Part shown: piece after piece, positions 51,050 through 61,543 of the stretch
How the letters are laid out: each line of letters starts with the position of its first letter
How positions within the stretch are numbered: the stretch's first letter is position 1
Assembly: GCF_943846705.1 (NCBI RefSeq)
Contig: NZ_OX044366.1
Coordinates: 3,100,001-3,164,000, forward strand
Source of the DNA: an uncultured Pseudomonas sp.
GTDB taxonomy: Bacteria > Pseudomonadota > Gammaproteobacteria > Pseudomonadales > Pseudomonadaceae
Length of the DNA: 64,000 bases
Direction: 5' to 3'
Notes under the pieces: model-generated
What the model was told of the DNA's origin: nothing
Databases searched by the model: none
The model's input: the letters and a program-made list of their open reading frames with translations, nothing else
Translations under genes and position numbers: made by a program

Positions 51050-51424
51050 GTGAATAGCCAAAGACCTGTAAACCTAGACCTTAGGACTATCAAACTCCCA
51101 ATCACTGCTTACACGTCCATTCTTCACCGTATTTCCGGTGTCATCCTCTTTGTTGGTATTGCCATTCTGTTGTATGGCCTCGACAAGTCGCTGGCGTCCG
51201 AAGAGGGCTTTGCCCAGGTGCAGGAATGTTTGACCAGCCCGCTGGCCAAGTTCGTGATTTGGGGTCTGTTGTCCGCTCTGCTGTACCACCTGGTGGCCGG
51301 TATACGCCACTTGATCATGGACATGGGCATCGGTGAGACGCTGGAAGGCGGCAAGCTGGGTTCGAAAATCGTTCTCGTCGTGTCGACGATCGTGATCGTG
51401 CTGCTGGGGGTGTGGATATGGTAA
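51050..51424 (+). CDS. sdhC: Succinate dehydrogenase cytochrome b556 subunit SdhC
   Basis: 124 aa, three helices. GTG start gives the pseudomonad N-terminus VNSQRPVNLDLRTIKLP. SILHRISGVILF (~23-34) holds the serine and arginine near the quinone, and HLVAGIRHLIMD (~84-95) the haem-ligand histidine. With SdhD it anchors SdhAB in the inner membrane. The stop overlaps sdhD. Confidence 0.94.
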   Translation: MNSQRPVNLDLRTIKLPITAYTSILHRISGVILFVGIAILLYGLDKSLASEEGFAQVQECLTSPLAKFVIWGLLSALLYHLVAGIRHLIMDMGIGETLEGGKLGSKIVLVVSTIVIVLLGVWIW

Positions 51425-51786
51425 CTAACGTCACTAGCTTTGCCCGTTCGGGTCTTGCTGATTGGATGGTTCAGCGGGTTTCTGCGGTCATTCTTGCTGC
51501 TTACACGCTGTTCTTGCTGGGCTATGTATTGCTCAATCCCGGTATGGGCTACGCCGAATGGCAGGGTCTGTTCTCCAATAATGCTATGCGCATTTTCAGT
51601 CTGCTGGCACTGGTGGGGCTCTGCGCTCACGCCTGGGTCGGCATGTGGACGATTTCCACTGATTACTTGACGCCAATGGCGCTGGGTAAGTCGGCGACTG
51701 CCGTGCGTTTTCTGTTCCAGGCCGCGTATGGCATTGCCATTTTCGTGTTTCTCGTCTGGGGCGTGCAGATTTTTTGGGGTAACTGA
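51418..51786 (+). CDS. sdhD: Succinate dehydrogenase membrane anchor SdhD
   Basis: 122 aa, three helices; SGLADWMVQRVSAVILAAY and CAHAWVGMWTISTDYL (haem histidine and quinone-site aspartate/tyrosine) are typical. ATG 51418 lies within the end of sdhC, so the two anchors are translationally coupled. Confidence 0.94.
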   Translation: MVTNVTSFARSGLADWMVQRVSAVILAAYTLFLLGYVLLNPGMGYAEWQGLFSNNAMRIFSLLALVGLCAHAWVGMWTISTDYLTPMALGKSATAVRFLFQAAYGIAIFVFLVWGVQIFWGN

Positions 51787-51789
51787 TCC

Positions 51790-53562
51790 ATGACAAGCAT
51801 TCGCACTCTTTCATATGACGCCATCATTGTTGGTGGCGGCGGCGCGGGTATGCGCGCTGCGTTGCAGTTGGCTCAGGGTGGTCACAAGACTGCAGTAGTC
51901 ACCAAGGTTTTCCCGACGCGTTCGCACACTGTGTCTGCACAGGGCGGCATTACCTGCGCTATCGCCTCCGCTGATCCGAACGACGATTGGCGGTGGCACA
52001 TGTATGACACCGTTAAGGGCTCCGACTATATCGGTGACCAAGACGCGATCGAGTACATGTGTTCCGTAGGCCCTGAAGCCGTATTCGAACTTGAGCACAT
52101 GGGCTTGCCGTTTTCCCGTACCGAGCAGGGTCGCATTTATCAGCGTCCATTCGGCGGTCAGTCCAAGGGGCCGGATAACCCGACCCAGGCAGCGCGTACC
52201 TGCGCGGCAGCTGACCGTACCGGTCACGCTCTGCTGCACACCCTTTATCAGGCCAACTTGAAAGCCGGTACTTCGTTCCTCAACGAGTGGTACGCGGTTG
52301 ACTTGGTGAAGAACCAGGATGGCGCTGTAGTCGGCACCATTGCCATCTGCATCGAAACTGGCGAAACCGTCTACATCCGCTCCAAGGCTGTGGTTCTGGC
52401 TACCGGTGGTGCTGGTCGTATTTATGCCTCGACTACTAACGCCCTGATCAATACCGGTGATGGTATTGGTATGGCCCTGCGTGCCGGCGTGCCGGTGCAG
52501 GACATCGAGATGTGGCAGTTCCACCCAACCGGTATTGCCGGCGCGGGCGTACTGGTCACCGAAGGTTGCCGTGGTGAAGGTGGTTACCTGATCAACGCCC
52601 ATGGCGAGCGTTTCATGGAGCGTTATGCACCGAACGCCAAAGACCTTGCAGGTCGTGACGTAGTTGCTCGCTCGATGGTTAAAGAAGTACTCGCCGGCAA
52701 CGGTTGTGGTCCTGACAAGGACCACGTACTGCTCAAGCTTGATCACCTTGGTGAAGAGGTGCTGCACAGCCGTCTGCCAGGCATTTGCGAACTGTCCAAG
52801 ACCTTCGCTCACGTCGACCCGGTTGTTGCTCCAGTGCCAGTGATTCCGACCTGCCACTACATGATGGGCGGCGTGCCGACCAATATTCATGGTCAGGCCA
52901 TCACTCAGGATGCCAACGGCAACGACAAGATCATCGACGGTCTGTTCGCTGTAGGCGAAGTGGCCTGCGTATCCGTGCACGGTGCCAACCGTCTGGGCGG
53001 TAACTCGCTGCTCGATCTGGTGGTGTTCGGCCGTGCCGCGGGTATCCACTTGGAAAAAGCGCTGAAAGAAGGCGTGGAAGTCCGTGGTGCCAGCGAAACC
53101 GATATCGAACTGTCGCTCAAGCGTCTGGCGGGTGTGAACGAGCGCACCACCGGTGAAGATGTCGCGCCGCTGCGCAAAGAGCTGCAACAGTGCATGCAGA
53201 ACTACTTCGGTGTGTTCCGCACCGGTGAGTACATGCAGAAGGGCATCACCCAACTGGCCGACCTGCGTGAGCGGATCGCGACTGTCAAAATCGCGGACAA
53301 GAGCCAGGCATTCAACACTGCGCGTATCGAAGCATTGGAACTGCAAAACCTTCTCGAAGTGGCTGAAGCCACTGCTGTGGCAGCCGAGGTTCGTAAGGAA
53401 TCCCGTGGTGCTCACGCTCGTGAAGACTTTGAAGAGCGTGACGACGAAAACTGGCTGTGCCACTCCCTGTACTTCCCGGGTGAGAAGCGCGTCAGCAAGC
53501 GTGCGGTCAACTTCTCGCCGAAGACAGTTCCCTCGTTTGAACCCAAGATTCGTACTTACTAA
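51790..53562 (+). CDS. sdhA: Succinate dehydrogenase flavoprotein subunit SdhA
   Basis: 590 aa. FAD-binding GGGGAGMRAALQLAQGG (~14-30), the covalent FAD histidine in TRSHTVSAQGGI (~43-54), and active-site arginine/histidine regions in HPTGIAGAG and NRLGGNSLLD. It oxidises succinate to fumarate and feeds electrons to SdhB. Starts three bases after the sdhD stop. Confidence 0.97.
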   Translation: MTSIRTLSYDAIIVGGGGAGMRAALQLAQGGHKTAVVTKVFPTRSHTVSAQGGITCAIASADPNDDWRWHMYDTVKGSDYIGDQDAIEYMCSVGPEAVFELEHMGLPFSRTEQGRIYQRPFGGQSKGPDNPTQAARTCAAADRTGHALLHTLYQANLKAGTSFLNEWYAVDLVKNQDGAVVGTIAICIETGETVYIRSKAVVLATGGAGRIYASTTNALINTGDGIGMALRAGVPVQDIEMWQFHPTGIAGAGVLVTEGCRGEGGYLINAHGERFMERYAPNAKDLAGRDVVARSMVKEVLAGNGCGPDKDHVLLKLDHLGEEVLHSRLPGICELSKTFAHVDPVVAPVPVIPTCHYMMGGVPTNIHGQAITQDANGNDKIIDGLFAVGEVACVSVHGANRLGGNSLLDLVVFGRAAGIHLEKALKEGVEVRGASETDIELSLKRLAGVNERTTGEDVAPLRKELQQCMQNYFGVFRTGEYMQKGITQLADLRERIATVKIADKSQAFNTARIEALELQNLLEVAEATAVAAEVRKESRGAHAREDFEERDDENWLCHSLYFPGEKRVSKRAVNFSPKTVPSFEPKIRTY

Positions 53563-53573
53563 GGGTGGCCGAT

Positions 53574-54296
53574 ATGTCGCAAGCCAATCTGTTGCAAGTA
53601 AGCGTTTATCGTTACAACCCGGAGCAGGATGCTGCGCCGTTTATGCAGGACTTCCAGGTCGATACCGGCGGTAAGGACATCATGGTCCTGGACGTACTGG
53701 CGCTGGTGAAGGAGCAGGACGAGGGTTTTTCCTATCGTCGCTCTTGCCGTGAAGGCGTGTGCGGTTCCGATGGCATGAATATCAATGGCAAGAATGGCCT
53801 GGCCTGCATCACGCCGATTTCAGCAGCTGGCCTTAAAGGCGGCAAGCTGGTGATTCGCCCTCTGCCTGGCCTGCCAGTCATTCGTGACTTGGCTGTTGAT
53901 ATGAGCATCTTCTACAAGCAGTACGAGAAGGTGCAGCCGTATTTGCAGAACGATACGCTGGCTCCAGCCATCGAGCGCCTGCAGTCGCCGGAAGAGCGTG
54001 AGAAACTGGATGGTCTGTATGAGTGCATTCTGTGCGCCTGCTGCTCCACCAGCTGCCCATCGTTCTGGTGGAACCCTGATAAGTTCCTTGGCCCGGCTGC
54101 ATTGCTGCAAGCTTATCGTTTCCTGGCAGATAGCCGTGACACTAAGACTGAAGAGCGTCTGGCGTCTCTGGATGATCCGTTTAGCGTGTTCCGCTGCCGC
54201 GGCATCATGAACTGCGTGAACGTTTGCCCTAAGGGTCTTAATCCGACCAAGGCAATTGGCCACGTACGCAACATGTTGCTGCAAAGCGGTACTTGA
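53574..54296 (+). CDS. sdhB: Succinate dehydrogenase iron-sulfur subunit SdhB
   Basis: 240 aa. Three cluster sites: CREGVCGSDG with NGLAC for 2Fe-2S, CILCACCSTSCP for 4Fe-4S, and CRGIMNCVNVCPKGLNP for 3Fe-4S. It carries electrons from SdhA to quinone. ATG 53574 gives MSQANLLQVSVYRY; an in-frame start nine bases earlier exists. An imperfect hairpin follows before sucA. Confidence 0.96.
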   Translation: MSQANLLQVSVYRYNPEQDAAPFMQDFQVDTGGKDIMVLDVLALVKEQDEGFSYRRSCREGVCGSDGMNINGKNGLACITPISAAGLKGGKLVIRPLPGLPVIRDLAVDMSIFYKQYEKVQPYLQNDTLAPAIERLQSPEEREKLDGLYECILCACCSTSCPSFWWNPDKFLGPAALLQAYRFLADSRDTKTEERLASLDDPFSVFRCRGIMNCVNVCPKGLNPTKAIGHVRNMLLQSGT

Positions 54297-54325
54297 TTCA
54301 CGGCTGTTTGCTAGACCTGTAACAC

Positions 54326-54356
54326 CTGCAGCGCTGGTTTCGATCCGGCGCTGTAG
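54326..54356 (+). other. Hairpin between sdhB and sucA
   Basis: CTGCAGCGCTGG and CCGGCGCTGTAG pair with two G-U positions and are followed by TTTTAG. It may cause partial termination or processing between the sdh and suc segments. Confidence 0.55.
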
Positions 54357-54543
54357 TTTTAGCCAGAACTGCTGCTCACAAAGCGGTGGTTCTAATTTGA
54401 AAAAATATGACGACCAGCAGGGGCATCCGGGCTGGTGCCCGGACTATCTGCGGGATCCGTAGTGGCTTACCAGTCGCTGCTTCAGGACTGACAGCCATAC
54501 GGTTTCTTCGCCGGTGGTGTCCCCTTACCGAGGGTGACCAAGC

Positions 54544-57375
54544 ATGCAAGAAAGCGTGATGCAGCGCATGTGGGACAGTGCCCACCTATCCGGTGGTAAC
54601 GCTGCCTATGTGGAAGAGCTCTATGAGCTTTACCTGCACGATCCCAACGCTGTGCCAGAAGAGTGGCGCACTTACTTCCAGAAGTTGCCGACTGACGGCA
54701 GCGCCGCTACAGACGTATCGCATTCAACGATTCGCGATCATTTCGTCTTGCTTGCTAAAAATCAGCGGCGCGCCCAACCGGTGTCTGCTGGTAGCGTCAG
54801 CAGTGAGCACGAGAAGAAGCAAGTCGAAGTGCTGCGCCTGATTCAGGCTTATCGCATGCGTGGCCATCAGGCCGCTCAGCTCGATCCGCTTGGCCTCTGG
54901 CAACGTCCTGCGCCGGATGATCTGGTAATCAATCACTATGGTCTGACTGATGCTGACCTAGACACCACATTCCGCACAGGTGGGCTTCACCTTGGTAAGG
55001 AAGAAGCCACTCTGCGCGAAATTCACGATGCGTTGCAGCAGACATATTGTCGCACCATCGGTTCTGAGTTCACCCATATCGTCGATTCCGAGCAGCGCAC
55101 CTGGTTCCAGCAGCGCCTGGAAAGCGTACGCGGCCGTCCGCAATTCTCGGTCGAGGTGCAGAGTCATCTGCTTGAGCGCCTGACTGCAGCTGAGGGACTG
55201 GAAAAGTACCTGGGGACTAAATACCCGGGCACCAAACGTTTCGGTCTGGAAGGCGGCGAGAGCCTGATTCCGCTACTCGATGAGTTGATTCAGCGCTCTG
55301 GCTCCTATGGCACCAAGGAAGTCGTTATCGGCATGGCCCATCGTGGTCGCCTTAACGTGCTGGTTAACACCTTTGGTAAGAACCCGCGTGATCTGTTCGA
55401 CGAGTTCGAAGGCAAGAAAACCGCAGGCCTGTCCTCTGGTGATGTGAAATACCATCAGGGCTTCTCTTCCAACGTGATGACCGCTGGCGGCGAAGTGCAC
55501 CTGGCCATGGCGTTCAACCCGTCGCACCTGGAGATCGTTTCTCCGGTGGTCGAGGGTTCTGTGCGCGCCCGTCAGGATCGTCGTAACGATGCGTCGGGTG
55601 AGAAGGTTCTGCCAGTTTCCCTGCACGGTGATGCGGCATTCGCCGGTCAGGGTGTGGTCATGGAAACCTTCCAGATGTCGCAGACCCGTGGCTTCAAGAC
55701 GGGCGGCACCATCCATATCGTGATCAACAACCAGGTTGGCTTCACCATCAGCAACCCGCTGGACTCGCGCTCCACTGAGTACTGCACCGATGTGGCGAAG
55801 ATGATTCAAGCGCCGATCCTGCACGTAAACGGTGACGATCCGGAAGCGGTGCTGTTTGTAACCCAACTGGCCGTCGATTACCGCATGCAGTTCAAACGTG
55901 ACGTGGTGATTGACTTGGTTTGCTACCGTCGCCGCGGCCACAACGAGGCCGACGAGCCGAGTGGTACCCAGCCGATCATGTATCAGCAGATCAGCAAACA
56001 GCGCACCACCCGTGAGCTGTATGCCGAGTCGCTGATTGCTGCCGCGCGCCAGTCAACTGATGACGTGCAGGCCAAGATCGATGAGTACCGCACCGCGCTG
56101 GATAACGGTCAGCATGTGGTCAAGAGCCTGGTCAAGGAACCGAACAAGGAGCTGTTCGTCGATTGGCGCCCTTATCTGGGTCACGCCTGGACCGCGCGCC
56201 ATGACACGCGTTTCGAGCTGAAAACCCTGCAGGAACTGTCGAACAAGCTGCTGGAAATTCCAGAAGGCGTGGTTGTCCAGCGTCAGGTGGCGAAGATTCT
56301 TGAAGACCGGCAGAAGATGGGTGCCGGTGCGCTGTCAATCAACTGGGGCTACGCCGAAACGATGGCGTACGCGACGCTGTTGTTTGAAGGCCACCCGATC
56401 CGCATGACCGGCCAGGACATCGGCCGTGGCACGTTCTCGCACCGCCATGCGGTGCTGCATAACCAGAAAGATGCCACTGCTTATGTGCCGCTGAAGAACC
56501 TGTATGAAGGTCAGCCGGCCTTTGACCTGTACGACTCCTTCTTGTCGGAAGAAGCGGTACTGGCGTTTGAATATGGCTACGCTACTACCCAGCCGAATGC
56601 GTTGGTGATATGGGAAGCTCAGTTTGGCGACTTCGCCAACGGTGCCCAGGTGGTGTTCGACCAGTTCATTTCCAGCGGTGAGCACAAGTGGGGTCGTCTG
56701 TGCGGCCTGACCATGCTGTTGCCACACGGTTATGAAGGGCAGGGGCCTGAACACAGCTCGGCACGTCTGGAACGTTATCTGCAGCTGTGCGCTGAGCACA
56801 ACATGCAGGTTGCGGTACCAACGACGCCTGCGCAGATCTACCACTTGCTCCGCCGCCAGGTGATCCGCCCGCTGCGCAAGCCATTGGTTGTATTGACGCC
56901 GAAGTCGCTGTTGCGCCATAAACTGGCCATCTCGACGCTGGAAGATCTAGCCGAAGGCTCGTTCCAGACGGTAATTCCGGAGATCGATGCAATCGATCCG
57001 AAGAAAGTCGAACGTCTTGTACTGTGCAGCGGCAAGGTCTACTACGACTTGCTGGAAAAGCGCCGCAACGAAGGTCGCGAAGACATCGCCATCGTGCGTA
57101 TCGAGCAGCTTTATCCGTTCCCTGAAGAAGATTTGACCGAGGCTTTGTCGGCGTACAAGCACCTCAAGCACATCGTCTGGTGTCAGGAAGAGCCGATGAA
57201 CCAGGGCGCTTGGTACTGCAGTCAGCATCACATGCGTCGCGTGGCAACAGCGCACAAGAAAACGCTGCTCCTCGAGTACGCCGGTCGTGAGGCGTCTGCC
57301 GCACCTGCCTGTGGTTATGCATCGATGCACGCTGAACAGCAGGAAAAACTCCTGCAAGACGCCTTTACTGTTTAA
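54544..57375 (+). CDS. sucA: 2-oxoglutarate dehydrogenase E1 component SucA
   Basis: 943 aa, the standard E1o length. The N-terminal lipoyl-E2 docking peptide region SAHLSGGNAAYVEELYELYL is followed by GMAHRGRLNVL (~261-271) and the ThDP-binding DVVIDLVCYRRRGHNEADEP segment region (~452-471). It decarboxylates 2-oxoglutarate and transfers the succinyl group to SucB lipoyl. Start ATG 54544 with CGAGGGTG upstream, 247 bp after sdhB. Confidence 0.97.
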   Translation: MQESVMQRMWDSAHLSGGNAAYVEELYELYLHDPNAVPEEWRTYFQKLPTDGSAATDVSHSTIRDHFVLLAKNQRRAQPVSAGSVSSEHEKKQVEVLRLIQAYRMRGHQAAQLDPLGLWQRPAPDDLVINHYGLTDADLDTTFRTGGLHLGKEEATLREIHDALQQTYCRTIGSEFTHIVDSEQRTWFQQRLESVRGRPQFSVEVQSHLLERLTAAEGLEKYLGTKYPGTKRFGLEGGESLIPLLDELIQRSGSYGTKEVVIGMAHRGRLNVLVNTFGKNPRDLFDEFEGKKTAGLSSGDVKYHQGFSSNVMTAGGEVHLAMAFNPSHLEIVSPVVEGSVRARQDRRNDASGEKVLPVSLHGDAAFAGQGVVMETFQMSQTRGFKTGGTIHIVINNQVGFTISNPLDSRSTEYCTDVAKMIQAPILHVNGDDPEAVLFVTQLAVDYRMQFKRDVVIDLVCYRRRGHNEADEPSGTQPIMYQQISKQRTTRELYAESLIAAARQSTDDVQAKIDEYRTALDNGQHVVKSLVKEPNKELFVDWRPYLGHAWTARHDTRFELKTLQELSNKLLEIPEGVVVQRQVAKILEDRQKMGAGALSINWGYAETMAYATLLFEGHPIRMTGQDIGRGTFSHRHAVLHNQKDATAYVPLKNLYEGQPAFDLYDSFLSEEAVLAFEYGYATTQPNALVIWEAQFGDFANGAQVVFDQFISSGEHKWGRLCGLTMLLPHGYEGQGPEHSSARLERYLQLCAEHNMQVAVPTTPAQIYHLLRRQVIRPLRKPLVVLTPKSLLRHKLAISTLEDLAEGSFQTVIPEIDAIDPKKVERLVLCSGKVYYDLLEKRRNEGREDIAIVRIEQLYPFPEEDLTEALSAYKHLKHIVWCQEEPMNQGAWYCSQHHMRRVATAHKKTLLLEYAGREASAAPACGYASMHAEQQEKLLQDAFTV

Positions 57376-57443
57376 CGCCTTCGCGCAACAGGCGGCCGAC
57401 TGGGCCGCCTGCTAGAAAAACCGAATTTAAGGAACCACACATA

Positions 57444-58664
57444 ATGGCTATCGAGATCAAAGCCCCTACTTTCCCGGAATCGGTTGCCGACGGCACCGTG
57501 GCCACTTGGCACAAGAAGCCGGGCGATGCGGTCAAGCGCGACGAGCTGATCGTCGACATTGAAACCGACAAGGTAGTGATCGAAGTGCTGGCCGAGGCCG
57601 ACGGCGTCCTCGCACAAATCGTTAAGAATGAAGGCGACACCGTCCTCAGCAATGAAGTCCTCGGCACCCTGGGCGAGGGCGGTGCTGCTGCTCCTGCGCC
57701 GGCCGCTGCACAAACTGCTGCACCTGCCGCCGCTGCTTCGACTGCTGCCGCTGGTGATGATCAGATTCTTTCGCCGGCCGCGCGTAAGATCGCCGAAGAA
57801 AACGGCATCGACCCGAACAGTATTGCCGGTAGCGGCAAAGGTGGTCGTGTAACCAAGGAAGATGTGGTTGCCGCCGTTGAAGCGAAGAAAAACGCCCCAG
57901 CTGCCCCTGCTGCCAAGGCTGCTGCGCCTGCTGCCGCTGCTCCAGTATTTGCTACGGGCGACCGCACAGAGAAGCGCGTACCGATGACTCGCGTGCGTGC
58001 CACCGTGGCCCGTCGCCTGGTCGAAGCGCAGTCGAACATGGCCATGCTGACCACCTTCAACGAAGTCGACATGACTGAAGTCATGGCGCTGCGCTCGAAG
58101 TACAAGGACCTGTTTGAGAAGTCGCACAATGGCGTGCGCTTGGGCTTTATGTCGTTCTTCGTTAAAGCGGCTACCGAAGCGCTGAAGCGTTTTCCTGCGG
58201 TCAACGCCTCGATTGACGGTGCCGACATCGTTTACCACGGTTACGCGGACGTCGGTGTTGCGGTATCCAGCGATCGTGGTCTGGTGGTTCCAGTGCTGCG
58301 TAACGCTGAACTGATGAGCCTGGCTGAAATCGAAAATGGCATTGCCACTTTTGGTAAAAAAGCCCGCGACGGCAAATTGTCGATCGACGAAATGACCGGC
58401 GGCACGTTCACTATTACTAACGGTGGTACCTTCGGTTCGATGATGTCGACGCCGATCGTCAACCCACCACAAGCTGCGATCTTGGGGATGCATAACATCC
58501 TTCAGCGTCCGATGGCCATCAACGGCCAAGTGGTGATTCGCCCGATGATGTACTTGGCGTTGTCTTACGATCACCGCCTGATTGATGGTAAGGAAGCCGT
58601 GACCTTCCTGGTGACCATCAAAAACTTGCTGGAAGACCCGGCGCGCTTGCTGCTGGATATCTAA
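57444..58664 (+). CDS. sucB: Dihydrolipoyl succinyltransferase SucB (E2)
   Basis: 406 aa. One lipoyl domain with lipoyl-lysine 43 in ETDKVVIEV, an Ala/Pro-rich linker (~80-105), an E3-binding domain (SPAARKIAEENGID), a second Ala/Pro linker (~150-170), and the catalytic domain with YDHRLIDGKEA near residue 375. It transfers succinyl to CoA as the core of the complex. AAGGAA precedes the ATG. Confidence 0.97.
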   Translation: MAIEIKAPTFPESVADGTVATWHKKPGDAVKRDELIVDIETDKVVIEVLAEADGVLAQIVKNEGDTVLSNEVLGTLGEGGAAAPAPAAAQTAAPAAAASTAAAGDDQILSPAARKIAEENGIDPNSIAGSGKGGRVTKEDVVAAVEAKKNAPAAPAAKAAAPAAAAPVFATGDRTEKRVPMTRVRATVARRLVEAQSNMAMLTTFNEVDMTEVMALRSKYKDLFEKSHNGVRLGFMSFFVKAATEALKRFPAVNASIDGADIVYHGYADVGVAVSSDRGLVVPVLRNAELMSLAEIENGIATFGKKARDGKLSIDEMTGGTFTITNGGTFGSMMSTPIVNPPQAAILGMHNILQRPMAINGQVVIRPMMYLALSYDHRLIDGKEAVTFLVTIKNLLEDPARLLLDI

Positions 58665-58682
58665 AGCCAGTTTCTCCCACGG

Positions 58683-58702
58683 CGGCCCTGTACACAGGGC
58701 CG
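58683..58702 (+). other. Hairpin between sucB and lpd
   Basis: CGGCCCTG-TACA-CAGGGCCG, an 8-bp perfect stem without a T-run, placed in the 65-bp sucB-lpd gap. Confidence 0.6.
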
Positions 58703-58729
58703 TCCGGTTTATTCGAGAAGGAATACGTT

Positions 58730-60166
58730 ATGACCCAGAAATTCGACGTGGTAGTCATCGGTGCCGGCCCTGGCGGTTATGTAGCCGCGATCAAAGCCGC
58801 TCAACTCGGTTTGAAAACAGCGTGCATTGAGAAGTACCAAGATAAGGAGGGCAAGACTGCCCTCGGTGGTACTTGCCTGAACGTCGGCTGTATTCCGTCC
58901 AAGGCCCTGCTGGACAGCTCCTGGAAATACCACGAAGCACACGAAGGCTTCGCTATTCACGGTATTGAAGCCAAAGGCGTGACTATCGATGTGCCTGCGA
59001 TGATTGGCCGTAAAGCCAACATCGTGAAAAACCTCACTGGTGGTGTTGCCGGTCTGTTCAAGGCCAACGGCGTGACCCTGCTTGAAGGCCACGGCAAGTT
59101 GCTGGCAGGCAAGCAAGTTGAAGTCACCGGATCCGATGGTAAGACGCAGATCGTCGCAGCTGAGCATGTGATCCTGGCCTCCGGCTCCAAGCCGATCGAT
59201 ATTCCGCCAGCGCCGGTTGATCAAGATGTGATCGTCGACTCCACAGGCGCCCTGGAATTCCAGAGCGTGCCGAAGAAGCTTGGCGTGATCGGCGCGGGTG
59301 TAATTGGCCTGGAGCTGGGTTCGGTTTGGGCCCGTTTGGGTGCTGAAGTTACCGTCCTGGAAGCCCTGGACAAGTTCCTCCCGGCTGCCGATGAGCAGGT
59401 CGCCAAAGAAGCGCTGAAAACCCTCACCAAGCAAGGTTTGAACATCCGCCTGGGCGCGCGCGTCACGGGTTCGGAAGTGAAGAAGAAGCAAGTCACGGTT
59501 AACTTCACCGACGCGGAAGGCGAGCAGAAGATCGTTTTCGACAAGCTGATCGTTGCCGTCGGCCGTCGCCCAGTCACCACCGATCTGCTGGCTACCGATA
59601 GCGGCGTCGACATGGACGAGCGTGGCTTTATCTTTGTCGATGATCAGTGTTCCACCAGCGTGCCGGGCGTCTACGCCATCGGTGACGTGGTGCGTGGTGC
59701 AATGCTGGCTCACAAGGCTTCTGAAGAAGGCATCATGGTTGCCGAGCGCATCGCCGGGCATAAAGCCCAGATGAACTACGACCTGATTCCTTCGGTTATC
59801 TACACCCACCCGGAAATCGCATGGGTTGGTAAGACCGAGCAGCAGCTGAAGACTGAAGGCGTTGCCGTTAACGTCGGTACCTTCCCGTTTGCTGCCAGCG
59901 GTCGCGCCATGGCGGCTAACGATACCGGCGGTTTCGTCAAGGTGATTGCTGATGCCAACACTGACCGCGTTCTGGGTGTACACGTAATTGGCCCGAGCGC
60001 TGCTGAACTGGTACAGCAGGGTGCAATCGGTATGGAGTTCGGCACCAGCGCCGAGGATCTGGGGATGATGGTCTTCTCCCACCCGACGCTGTCCGAGGCG
60101 CTGCACGAAGCCGCCTTGGCCGTGCATGGCCAGGCCATCCACATCGCCAACCGCAAGAAGCGTTAA
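58730..60166 (+). CDS. lpd: Dihydrolipoyl dehydrogenase (E3) of the 2-oxoglutarate dehydrogenase complex
   Basis: 478 aa. FAD motif VIGAGPGGYVAAIKAAQLG (~8-26), redox disulfide GGTCLNVGCIPSKALL (~46-61), NAD motif GVIGAGVIGLELGS (~186-199), and the C-terminal HPTLSEALHEA with the catalytic histidine-glutamate pair. It reoxidises dihydrolipoyl on SucB. The locus matches lpdG. A long imperfect hairpin lies downstream. Confidence 0.97.
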   Translation: MTQKFDVVVIGAGPGGYVAAIKAAQLGLKTACIEKYQDKEGKTALGGTCLNVGCIPSKALLDSSWKYHEAHEGFAIHGIEAKGVTIDVPAMIGRKANIVKNLTGGVAGLFKANGVTLLEGHGKLLAGKQVEVTGSDGKTQIVAAEHVILASGSKPIDIPPAPVDQDVIVDSTGALEFQSVPKKLGVIGAGVIGLELGSVWARLGAEVTVLEALDKFLPAADEQVAKEALKTLTKQGLNIRLGARVTGSEVKKKQVTVNFTDAEGEQKIVFDKLIVAVGRRPVTTDLLATDSGVDMDERGFIFVDDQCSTSVPGVYAIGDVVRGAMLAHKASEEGIMVAERIAGHKAQMNYDLIPSVIYTHPEIAWVGKTEQQLKTEGVAVNVGTFPFAASGRAMAANDTGGFVKVIADANTDRVLGVHVIGPSAAELVQQGAIGMEFGTSAEDLGMMVFSHPTLSEALHEAALAVHGQAIHIANRKKR

Positions 60167-60178
60167 GTCGTTGTTTAT

Positions 60179-60229
60179 TTGAGCGGTTACCTTCGTCGGC
60201 GTTGTGTACCGATGAAGGTGGCGGCTCAA
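60179..60229 (+). other. Long imperfect hairpin between lpd and sucC
   Basis: TTGAGC ... ACCTTCGTCGG (60179-60199) pairs with CCGATGAAGGT ... GGCTCAA (60209-60229) with a short mismatch, directly after the lpd stop. No T-run; a processing or stability role is likelier than termination. Confidence 0.65.
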
Positions 60230-60376
60230 TAGGAAGAACCACGGCAAACTGCCCGCGCACGGCTTAGGCTGCTGCGCGGAAGGTTTGTCGGATTGCTCCA
60301 GAAGCAGTCACAGGTGGTGCGGCATCACAAGTGCAGCACCGTATGCGCAATACCTAAACGAAGACGGTAGACAAGC

Positions 60377-61542
<1,166 letters not shown>

Positions 61543-61543
<1 letters not shown>

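Noticed and set aside
51811..53463. 550-codon minus-strand frame opposite sdhA
   Set aside because: Antisense shadow of a highly conserved gene with strong codon bias; no ribosome site or recognisable motif.
58709..60247. 512-codon minus-strand frame opposite lpd
   Set aside because: Same reason; lpd is complete and unmistakable on the plus strand.
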